This document shows positions 57,395 through 64,000 of a stretch of 64,000 bases of DNA, piece after piece. The stretch comes from Opitutaceae bacterium (GTDB lineage Bacteria > Verrucomicrobiota > Verrucomicrobiia > Opitutales > Opitutaceae): NCBI GenBank assembly GCA_030648295.1, contig JAUSID010000289.1, positions 41,850 to 105,849 of the forward strand, in the 5' to 3' direction. The number at the start of each line of letters is the position of its first letter. Positions within the stretch are counted from its first letter, which is position 1. A model generated the notes under the pieces. It saw nothing but the letters and a program-made list of their open reading frames with translations, ran no database searches and had not been told where the DNA came from. Made by a program: the position numbers and the translations under genes.

Positions 57395-59152
57395 ATGAGA
57401 TTCCTCCAGGCCGTTTTCCCCGTCGTCATCGCCGCAACTCTTGTCGTCGCGCAATCTTCCGCGCGCGATGGCGTATTGGAAATCAGCACTTCCGCCCGGG
57501 AGGCGGGCCGCACTGTCCGGCCACTCACGGCCGCCGGCTACACCGTGGCAGGATTCGAAATCAAAGGTCGGTGGAATGGCGGGGTCTCACTGCCGCTCCG
57601 CCCAGGCGACTTGTGGACGCCGGACAAGCAGTCCGAGGTTTTCGCCGCGATCCAACAGGCCTTCGACAGCGAGCAATCGCACGCGTATCTCTTGAGCCAG
57701 GCGAGCGTGGCCAGCGTGCTGTACATTCACGTTGATGAACAGAAGGACGAGGCGGCGCGTACCGTAAAGCTGACTTTTCGTCCGCTGCGCGTGCGACTTT
57801 TTCTGGCGAAAATCGGCGACAATATGCTGCCGATCCCGCGCTCGCCGGCGCCGACGAGGTATGAGGCCGTGCCCGCGCCGCTGCTGGTGCTCAACCCCGT
57901 TTTCGGCACGACCTATGATCGGGCGTTTGGCACCGCGCTGACGGCCGGAGTTCAGGCCGACCTGCTGGCTCTGCCGGATACCTTGAGTGGCCGCGGGCCG
58001 CAGCATGAACGCCCCGGCCATCTCGACCTCCGATTCACGGGCTCCAAGTCCCTTGATAACTTCCATCGGGCAAACGCAGGACTGGGCTACGCCTACCGAC
58101 GACTTGGAGAGTCGCTCCAGGAGCTTTCACTTGGAGCCGATTACAACGACGCGAAGGAACCGCTGGCCGGACAGGAGCACGTCACCAAGACGGGCGGGAT
58201 CAATGGTGGCATCGCCCTTCGACTCGCGCCGCACACCCGCCTCACGTTCAATGCCGGTTACCGGGACGCGAAAGACCGGCTGAAGGACGATGTCTTCCGG
58301 TGGCAAACCAGCACGAAGATTCAGTCCAACCGGTTGCTCGTGGAATCGCTGCTGCCCCGACCGCTCGGGGGATTTGTTCGCGCCGCAGTCTGGGAAGACA
58401 ACGGTTCGACCGACAAGGGCATCGGTTCCCATCAGCGTCTCGTCGGGCGCGCCGGCTATGCTCGTGAATTCGCGCTCTCGCCGAACCAGACCATTGGCCT
58501 CGAGCTAATCGGCGGTGGCGGCCGTTTGTGGGGCCGCGCGCCGGCGAGCCGCCGTTTCTTCGGCGGCGGTTCCTCCAGTCAGTTTTTATACGACGGTGCG
58601 GCCGACCCTGGATTGCTCAATCTGCCGGCGGGTCCCTTGATCCGCAGCTTTGGCCAGGGTGAAGCCGTGGGCCACGGGCCTGCGGCGGCGGGCGGCGGCG
58701 ATGGGTTCTGGCACCTCAATCTCAATCTCACCCTGCCGATTCGCGGACTGTCGTTCCCGTTGATTCCGCCGGAGGAGGAAGTACGCAATCGACTGAGGAA
58801 CGGCATCAACGTGTCAGGCCGGAGTTTCCTGATCTCCGCGCTGAAGAAAGAAGGCAAGTCGCGCGAGGAGGCCGTTGCTGAAGCCGACCGTACCCTCGGT
58901 GAGATTCGCCCCGCCACTGAATTCATCATTGACCAGGCCAACCTCTATTCGCTCAAGCCGCTGCTGATGTTCGATGCGGGCCAGCTGACGGGAACCGCCG
59001 GCGCTCCAACCTGGCTGGCGACGGGCGCCGGTGTACAATTCACCATCGTCACGGCCAAGTTCGAACTGGGCTACATGCGCACGGTGAGCGGACCGACGAC
59101 CGGCAAGCGCGGAAATCTGCTTTTCCGGCTGGTGTTTCAAAACCTGTTTTAA
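57395..59152 (+). CDS. Omp85/BamA-TamA-like outer-membrane beta-barrel protein
   Basis: 585 residues from the ATG at 57395. Signal peptide about 1-22 ('LQAVFPVVIAATLVVAQ'). One POTRA-like segment, about 30-135 ('YTVAGFEIKGRWNGGVSLPL', 'SVLYIHVDEQKDE'). The C-terminal half is a 12-16-strand barrel with 'RRFFGGGSSSQFLYDGAADP', the Omp85 loop with the RFF..G motif, and a C-terminal 'GNLLFRLVFQNLF'. These are usually involved in outer-membrane protein insertion or lipid transport; with one POTRA it is an accessory form, not BamA itself. It stands alone. Confidence 0.75.
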   Translation: MRFLQAVFPVVIAATLVVAQSSARDGVLEISTSAREAGRTVRPLTAAGYTVAGFEIKGRWNGGVSLPLRPGDLWTPDKQSEVFAAIQQAFDSEQSHAYLLSQASVASVLYIHVDEQKDEAARTVKLTFRPLRVRLFLAKIGDNMLPIPRSPAPTRYEAVPAPLLVLNPVFGTTYDRAFGTALTAGVQADLLALPDTLSGRGPQHERPGHLDLRFTGSKSLDNFHRANAGLGYAYRRLGESLQELSLGADYNDAKEPLAGQEHVTKTGGINGGIALRLAPHTRLTFNAGYRDAKDRLKDDVFRWQTSTKIQSNRLLVESLLPRPLGGFVRAAVWEDNGSTDKGIGSHQRLVGRAGYAREFALSPNQTIGLELIGGGGRLWGRAPASRRFFGGGSSSQFLYDGAADPGLLNLPAGPLIRSFGQGEAVGHGPAAAGGGDGFWHLNLNLTLPIRGLSFPLIPPEEEVRNRLRNGINVSGRSFLISALKKEGKSREEAVAEADRTLGEIRPATEFIIDQANLYSLKPLLMFDAGQLTGTAGAPTWLATGAGVQFTIVTAKFELGYMRTVSGPTTGKRGNLLFRLVFQNLF

Positions 59153-59219
59153 CTCCACTTTGCCATCAAGGTGAGACGAATGTCTCGTTTTGTAGGAGCC
59201 CGCTTGCGGGCGATTTCAC

Positions 59220-59262
59220 CGCTTGAACTGTTCAAAATAACTTTCGCGATTCAAGGATTCTG
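59220..59262. repeat. Partial copy of the inverted-repeat arm sequence
   Basis: CGCTTGAACTGTTCAAAATA followed by ACTTTCGCGATTCAAGGATTC, about 90% identical to 56021-56062. Also beside it, at 59188-59216, GTAGGAGCCCGCTTGCGGGC is a short hairpin. No gene in 59153-59370. Confidence 0.65.
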
Positions 59263-59370
59263 GAGCAGCCAGTCACAACGGCGTATCGAACAGGCACGTT
59301 TCGAACGCGGCCCTCGCCCCTTCGGTCCTAAAGATCCAGGCCCGGTAGTTTCCGCGACTTGTGCGCCTGA

Positions 59371-59420
59371 GGCGCATTGATCACGTGGTAGAGCGCGCCG
59401 GGAAATTCCAACCGCAGCTT
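59371..59420 (-). pseudogene. N-terminal fragment of a REP-associated tyrosine transposase (RAYT)
   Basis: Minus-strand frame 'KLRLEFPGALYHVINA' then runs out of homology, with a TAG near 59330. 'RLEFPGALYHV' is the well-known start of RAYT/Y1 transposases (before the HUH motif). A short remnant. Confidence 0.55.
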
Positions 59421-59462
59421 GCACGCCCCACCCTGCCCTCAGCGTCTTCGCGGCCAAGGTAA

Positions 59463-59801
59463 ATGGTAAAGCATGACCCCATCTCGCGTCGCGCCTCGAA
59501 GGCGGCGTTGAACCAACTGGCGCGCGTCGCGGCGTTGGAGTGGGGGAAGGATGGCATCCGAATCAATACGGTGCATCCCAACATGGTTTTCGACACCGGC
59601 CTGTGGACGCCCGAGGTGCTCGCCAGCCGCGCGCGGCACTACGGCATGAGCGTCGAAGACTATAAAACGAACAACGTGCTCAAGGTAGGCATCACGAGTC
59701 GCGACGTCGCCGAACTGGTCGCTGAGCTTTGCGGCCCCTTGTTCGCGAAAACCACCGCCGCGCAGATTCCGATCGATGGGGGCAACGATCGGGTGATCTA
59801 A
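59463..59801 (+). pseudogene. C-terminal fragment of a short-chain dehydrogenase (bifunctional aldolase/SDR type)
   Basis: 112 codons. 'ASKAALNQLARVAALEWGKD' and 'GIRINTVHPNMVFDTGLWTP', 'YGMSVEDYKTNNVLKVGITS' and 'AAQIPIDGGNDRVI' match the last third of SDR domains in RhaD-like aldolase/dehydrogenase fusions. The cofactor motif TGxxxGxG and the catalytic Tyr of YxxxK are not present (the K is at 'ASKAA'). Truncated. Confidence 0.65.
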
Positions 59802-59824
59802 CCGGCGTGGCGGCACGCGTAACC

Positions 59825-60030
59825 GACCGGTCTCGGCCCGCACGGAGGCGGGCCCCCACGTTTGGAAAATCGTACCTGGAGGGACGGCCTCTGCGCCGTC
59901 CACGAACGTTCGAAATCCGATTCGACCTGAACGTGACGCCGACCGGTCTTAGCCCGCACGGAGGCGGCCCTCCAGGTTTTGAAATTTGTAGGGAGGCCGA
60001 CAGGCACGGAGGCGCTGCCGGTACGGCGTC
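59825..60030. repeat. Repeat cluster between the SDR fragment and a TonB receptor
   Basis: GACCGGTCTCGGCCCGCACG (59825-) and GACCGGTCTTAGCCCGCACG (59941-) are direct repeats of about 30 bp, each continuing GAGGCGG. Between and after them are short hairpins such as GGACGGC/GCCGTCC near 59882-59902. The stretch runs to the stop of the receptor gene (60035). Confidence 0.6.
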
Positions 60031-60034
60031 CGAC

Positions 60035-63000
60035 TTAAAACTCCAGCCCGACCGTCACCCGGAACTTCCGTGGCTCGAGCAGGAGCACGCGCGAGTATCC
60101 CGACACGAGCGGATTGTAACGCAGCGGCATGAATTCGTCCTCGTCCGTCAAGTTGGATACGTTCAACTGAACGAGCAGTTGCGGCTTGCCCGCGACGCTC
60201 GAGAGCCGGCGGCGATAACCGAGGAAAGCGTCCATCTTGAAGTCCTCCGGTCCGTAAATCGTGTCGCCAAAAATGCGAAAGCCCTTGGCGTCACGCCCCG
60301 TGATGTAGCGGCCGAGCTTCGATTTGCCCTGCCAGCGCAGACCCATGCCGGCAAACGCGCCCTTCAGGCGGCCTTCGGTCAAGGAGTAGCGCCCGCTGAT
60401 GTTCGCCTTATAGGGACGCTCGCCGTAGCCGAAGCCGTAGAACTCACGAACGCCCTGAATCGTATCAAGGAGGCCCTGCTCCTCGCTCGCAATCGTGGTG
60501 CCGACTTCGGGATTCACCAGCGCACCCGCGCCCGGCGTGGCATTCCAGAATGCACGCTCCCGCTCGTACCACCCTTCGAATTCAGGCACGACCGACGAAC
60601 GGTCGGTTTTCGTATAGGAGAAATTGAACACGCCCGTCAGGTTTCGGTTGATATTGAACCACGTGGAAAGCTCGTAGCCCTCGTTGTGCACGTCGGAGCT
60701 GCCGGAGAGATTCGCCTCATCCCCGATTGCATGGTCCAGGTACTCCGCCTCGTTGATCCGATTGTTGGCCAGCAGCGTATCCAAGATTCGGGTGCTGGGG
60801 CCAACCAAGTCATTTTCCCCGCCCCGCAGCCCGATGACGAAGGTGCCCCCTGCCGCTTTCCGCTGCGTGGTCTCATAGGCGGTCGCCCGCAGGAAAATTT
60901 TCCCGTCGAGCAGGTTGAGCATGAAACCGTAATCATCGCTCTCACCCTTGCTCGGCTCGGGCAGGGTTTCATCAGGCAGCACGCGGATGTTCAGCTTCGG
61001 CTGGCCGTTGTTGTTGGCCCGGTTGTAGAAAACGGAAAACTGCGGCGTCACATGGTAGACGCCGCCCAGCGTGCTCGTCACCGGGCCGAAGCGCGTGGTG
61101 TCCTCAATCTCGTCGATGAATGTGACCGTATTCAGGATCTTGCGACCTGCCACCACGTCCGGATGCGTGGCGTCGAGGCGGGTGTCGCCGTATTGGTCCA
61201 GCCGGATGCGGTCCCAGCGCACGCCGCCGGTGAACACGAAGCGTGAGTCGAAAAACCGGCTCTGGGTCGCCGCCAGCACCGTGTTCATCGTGCGTTCGAT
61301 GTCGCCACCGGCGATGCTGCCGTCGATGTAGGTGTTGTGAAAGGTACGGCCGTTGCGCACGACGGTCACCGGCTCCGTCACGTTGCCCGGGTGATACGTC
61401 GAGTAGTCGCCCGGGGTGACGTAGTGCCGACGCCAGAGGTGATTCGCGGCATTCTCGGGGAGGGCGACATTGCTGAGCGGAACGTTGTTGTCGTCCACCA
61501 GGATTTCAGACTGCGGGTAGCGATAGGCGCGAAACACGCCGTGTTCGCCGAGTGCGGCGAGCTTGTGCAGGCCGAACTTGCCGAGATCGACCTCCCACGC
61601 CGCCGAGGCGCGGAAGACCTCGTTCTTCGTTTCGCCGCGATCGCCCACCCAGCGGCCTTCGACAAACAGATCGCCCGCCCGGGCATTCGGGATTGGCGTG
61701 GCCGAACCGTCCGGATTGGGAATCACTGTGTTCGGATCGCCGCCATAGAGCACCTGGTTGCCCTGCGGGGTCTGCACGAGCTGGCTGGAGTATTCGTTAT
61801 TATAGGCGAGTTCGACGCTGAACGTCTCGGTCACGCGCTGCTCCAGCCGCGCGATGACGCGCTTCAGGTTCGTGTCGCGCGAAGTGCCGGGGCCGTAGCT
61901 GTTGTAGTCAAAAGGAAACTGCTCCCGCGGCGTGAGCGTGAGACCCGCGCGGTCGTCGGCCGGGATGTTGTTGTTCTCATAGGTGGATTCCAGGACACGG
62001 AAATTCACGACGTTGCTGGAGGTGAGAACAAAGGGCGCCGCGCCATCGGTGCCCGTGTAGTAGGCGTTGCGGACGGCGGTCCGGCGGTTGAGGCCGAGCG
62101 CGCGATCGGCGGCGGTCCAGGCCGCGTCGGCCTTGGTCGGCGAGCCGCTGGCCTGCCAGAGCGCGATATTGTCAAACGCGTTCAGCGGACGCGCCACACT
62201 GCCATTCATCTCCCCGTTCTCGTAGCCCGCGGTCAGCGTGGTCTTCCGCCAGGGTGCGGCGCGGACGGAGATGGCGCCGCGACTGCTGTCGTTGTACTCA
62301 TGCTTGCGCCAGCCGCCGCCCCATTGCTGCAGGCCGTTCAGCCGCACCGCCAGCTTGTCCTTGATGATGATCTGGTTGTGGTCGAGCTCGTAGCGGGCGA
62401 AGTTCCACTGGCCGAATTGCGCGCGGATCGCGGTGCGATTGCGGAGCAGCTGCGCGCTCTTCGTCATGATGTTCACCAGGCCGCCGGACTGTCCGAACCC
62501 GAAGAGGATCGAGTTCGGCCCGCTGGAAAGCTCCAGTCGCTCCGTGTTATAAGTGTCGATTGCGATATTGGTCTCGAAGAAATCCAGCGCGGTGCTGGCG
62601 GAAAGGCCGCGCACGCGGATGCGCGTATCGAAGAGGTCACTGCCACCGACGAACTGCGGATTGGCGTCCGCGGCGGTGTCGAGCATGTCGATCTGCATGT
62701 TTGGCGAATAGCCGATGATGTCCGCCAAGCTGTTGGTGTTGAAGTCGGACATGAATTCCGGGGTGAACACCATGACCGCCGCCGCGGTGTCCTTCAGGCT
62801 GGTGTTCAGCCGGCTGCCGGAGGTGGTGTTGCCGGCCTGGTAGCCGACGTCGGCCGTGGCGGAGACCTCGAAAACGGAGAGCTGCAACGGAGCTTCGGTG
62901 CTGGTCCCGGAGGTCGCAGGGGCGGTGGGCGCCACCTGCGCGGAAATCATCGCAGGGAGCAAGCCGAGCAGCGCAGGGAGGACGGAAGCAGCTTTCGCAC

Positions 63001-63037
63001 GGCGGCCGCGGTCGGCACGGAGGTTTTTTTCGGTCAT
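60035..63037 (-). CDS. TonB-dependent receptor (no carboxypeptidase-like domain), siderophore/vitamin-type plug
   Basis: 1000 residues. Signal region about 12-35 ('AASVLPALLGLLPAMISAQV'). Plug about 50-205 ('EAPLQLSVFEVSATADVGYQ', 'SLKDTAAAVMVFTPEFMSDF', 'DTRIRVRGLSASTALDFFET', 'LELSSGPNSILFGFGQSGGL', 'VNIMTKSAQ'). Barrel ends 'KFRVTVGLEF'. 'FGFGQSGGLVNIMTK' is typical of siderophore-type receptors but ligand cannot be told. The start may be M1 or a nearby site; Arg-rich n-region fits M1. No regulator adjacent; not an ECF-linked type. Confidence 0.9.
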   Translation of the reverse strand: MTEKNLRADRGRRAKAASVLPALLGLLPAMISAQVAPTAPATSGTSTEAPLQLSVFEVSATADVGYQAGNTTSGSRLNTSLKDTAAAVMVFTPEFMSDFNTNSLADIIGYSPNMQIDMLDTAADANPQFVGGSDLFDTRIRVRGLSASTALDFFETNIAIDTYNTERLELSSGPNSILFGFGQSGGLVNIMTKSAQLLRNRTAIRAQFGQWNFARYELDHNQIIIKDKLAVRLNGLQQWGGGWRKHEYNDSSRGAISVRAAPWRKTTLTAGYENGEMNGSVARPLNAFDNIALWQASGSPTKADAAWTAADRALGLNRRTAVRNAYYTGTDGAAPFVLTSSNVVNFRVLESTYENNNIPADDRAGLTLTPREQFPFDYNSYGPGTSRDTNLKRVIARLEQRVTETFSVELAYNNEYSSQLVQTPQGNQVLYGGDPNTVIPNPDGSATPIPNARAGDLFVEGRWVGDRGETKNEVFRASAAWEVDLGKFGLHKLAALGEHGVFRAYRYPQSEILVDDNNVPLSNVALPENAANHLWRRHYVTPGDYSTYHPGNVTEPVTVVRNGRTFHNTYIDGSIAGGDIERTMNTVLAATQSRFFDSRFVFTGGVRWDRIRLDQYGDTRLDATHPDVVAGRKILNTVTFIDEIEDTTRFGPVTSTLGGVYHVTPQFSVFYNRANNNGQPKLNIRVLPDETLPEPSKGESDDYGFMLNLLDGKIFLRATAYETTQRKAAGGTFVIGLRGGENDLVGPSTRILDTLLANNRINEAEYLDHAIGDEANLSGSSDVHNEGYELSTWFNINRNLTGVFNFSYTKTDRSSVVPEFEGWYERERAFWNATPGAGALVNPEVGTTIASEEQGLLDTIQGVREFYGFGYGERPYKANISGRYSLTEGRLKGAFAGMGLRWQGKSKLGRYITGRDAKGFRIFGDTIYGPEDFKMDAFLGYRRRLSSVAGKPQLLVQLNVSNLTDEDEFMPLRYNPLVSGYSRVLLLEPRKFRVTVGLEF

Positions 63038-63147
63038 GGTGGTTCGGTCCTTGCAGGGTTTAGTCTACGGAGAAAAGCCAACTCAAAGGTCCAGCAATGA
63101 GCAGGCTCGATCCGAATGCGCAACCCCGCACGCGCGACACCCGAATT

Positions 63148-63403
63148 TTATTGATAGGAAACTGGATTTTCAGGGGGTTCGGATACGGGAGGGGTTTGTC
63201 GCGGCCCGTCCAAGCCCACTCGCTCGGCGCTCTGCGTCAGGCGCGTCCAGATGATCGCGCTGGCGGTATCGACCTCGCAGATTTTAAGACCGGTGGGCTT
63301 GGTAGGGCGCGGCTGAAAACGCGCTGGACGTAGAAGCGGTGGCCAGCGTGGCCACAACCGCGGCGGCGAGCAGCGACACAACAGGTGCAAGGTTGATTTT
63401 CAT
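63148..63403 (-). pseudogene. PhoD-like phosphatase, frameshifted and truncated
   Basis: The ATG at 63403 opens a good signal peptide ('KINLAPVVSLLAAAVVATLA') and then stops ('APYQAHRS'). In the next frame, 'TGLKICEVDTASAIIWTRLT' follows ('.G...GEV...SAIVW.RL' is the start of PhoD N-terminal domains), ending soon after at 63148. So a frameshift and loss of the rest. It lies 110 bp upstream of the TonB receptor, same strand. Confidence 0.65.
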
Positions 63404-63533
63404 AGCTGTTGCCCTCGGCGGGAGGTTCGGGGAGCATTACTGACTGAGGGGAATTTACCAATCGTAAATTGGGTTGGCGGGAAGGAAGTTGCGCGCCCGC
63501 GGGTGAAATATCCGGGCAAGGCTCTGCAGCGGC

Positions 63534-63743
63534 TCACCGGCTCGTTGCGACCGTGATGGCGGCCAGTCTCCCGGCCACCATATTGTCTACGGATCGAGAT
63601 CCGGATGTTCGGACAGCGTCTGCGGCCTTGCTGGCAGTCAGTTCCTCGATCCGCCGGAGCTTTGCCTGGATGCCCCAGAGGCGTTCGGACGCCGACCATT
63701 TTTCAAAGGGCGCGGCATCCGCGCTGTCCAGCCAGGTGCGCAT
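63534..63743 (-). CDS. Short ORF, possibly real (69 residues)
   Basis: 'MRTWLDSADAAPFEKWSASE' then 'RLWGIQAKLRRIEELTASKA' is a clean amphipathic helix pattern, in frame with upstream sequence back to about 63785 where the transposase gene ends. No family recognised. The rest, 'VDNMVAGRLAAITVATSR', is less convincing. The stretch 63404-63533 has nothing visible. Confidence 0.3.
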   Translation of the reverse strand: MRTWLDSADAAPFEKWSASERLWGIQAKLRRIEELTASKAADAVRTSGSRSVDNMVAGRLAAITVATSR

Positions 63744-63783
63744 TTCGGCGAACGCACCCCGGCGGCTTCGAAGCGGCCGGAAG

Positions 63784-64000
63784 TCATGCTTTACCTTTTA
63801 CCTTCCTCAGCTTTTGAAGCCACTTGCCGGCTTCACCAGGGGGGCTTTTGCGCAGGTTCCCGACGTGTTTGCTGACGTAAGAATGGCTGCCCATGTCGAG
63901 CTGCTCCGCCAGCCAGCCGTTTGACACGTCGGTCGTTGCTTTCAACTCGGCGTGATCAAAGAGAATAAGACGAACGTCATCTGTGTTTCCATTACGTCTA
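63784..64000 (-). mobile_element. C-terminal part of a REP-associated (Y1-type) transposase, runs off right edge
   Basis: Minus-strand frame entering from the right edge: 'VRLILFDHAELKATTDVSNG', 'WLAEQLDMGSHSYVSKHVGN', 'LRKSPPGEAGKWLQKLRKVK', stop TGA at 63784-63786. The '..TT.VSN.WLAE.L.MGS..YVSK' pattern matches the C-terminal DNA-binding tail of RAYT transposases. The catalytic HUH and Tyr are outside the window. A living RAYT here would account for the many palindromic repeats of this region. Confidence 0.6.

Overview
The window is GC-rich and densely coded. It most likely comes from a verrucomicrobial (PVC-superphylum) bacterium of the Opitutaceae type. The support is the combination of three large TonB-dependent receptors (two with a carboxypeptidase-like N-terminal domain), a PVC-type membrane-bound dehydrogenase with HEAT repeats and a CxxCH heme site, DUF1080, DUF6807 and ceramidase-like secreted proteins, and many intergenic palindromic and 8-9 bp tandem repeats. 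This assignment comes from gene content only; there is no rRNA or other strong phylogenetic marker here. I found no tRNA, rRNA or CRISPR array.

Layout. 0-9.4 kb is core-like: FecR/ECF sigma pair (left edge), a 32-residue basic protein followed by twin hairpins and rimO, a hybrid histidine kinase, an HtrA protease with an overlapping degenerate paralogue, and mpl. 9.4-12.1 kb is an accessory patch with broken genes (pRiA4b ORF-3-like, DUF559-like, HNH nuclease), a LexA-type winged-helix protein and a Phd/RelE toxin-antitoxin pair. 12.2-20.2 kb holds a TonB receptor with an 18-bp palindrome upstream, a class IV aminotransferase, and a DeoR / class I aldolase / Gfo-Idh-MocA / PfkB-kinase operon that looks like a complete catabolic unit for an unidentified sugar. 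20.5-40.7 kb is a polysaccharide/amino-sugar/lipid region: PVC cytochrome protein, DUF1080 protein, two ceramidase-like enzymes, a kinase-NagB-LmbE fusion, an MFS transporter, a DUF6807 protein, a GHMP kinase-uridylyltransferase fusion, a second nucleotidyltransferase, and a spermidine-synthase-like protein with a signal peptide.

40.9-48.2 kb is a defence island inserted among gene remnants: hsdR-hsdM-hsdS, then an unrecognised 348-residue protein and a HicA-like toxin, the last two lying between two 53-bp copies of the 3' end of hsdS. This embedded two-gene cassette is the best candidate for an undescribed system. 48.3-52 kb carries a shortened glycoside-hydrolase-like protein, a histidine phosphatase with a palindromic repeat inserted in frame, a coupled signal peptidase I, and two small membrane proteins. 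52.7-64 kb has two more TonB receptors, an Omp85-like outer-membrane protein, a small gene framed by 72-bp inverted repeats, several palindromic repeat families, gene fragments (SDR, PhoD-like), and two fragments of REP-associated transposases that could explain the repeats.

Repeats are a theme: tandem purine-rich (mRNA sense) arrays abut the stop codon of three minus-strand genes, a 96-bp element with covarying terminal inverted repeats occurs twice, and at least six palindromic families fill the intergenic DNA.
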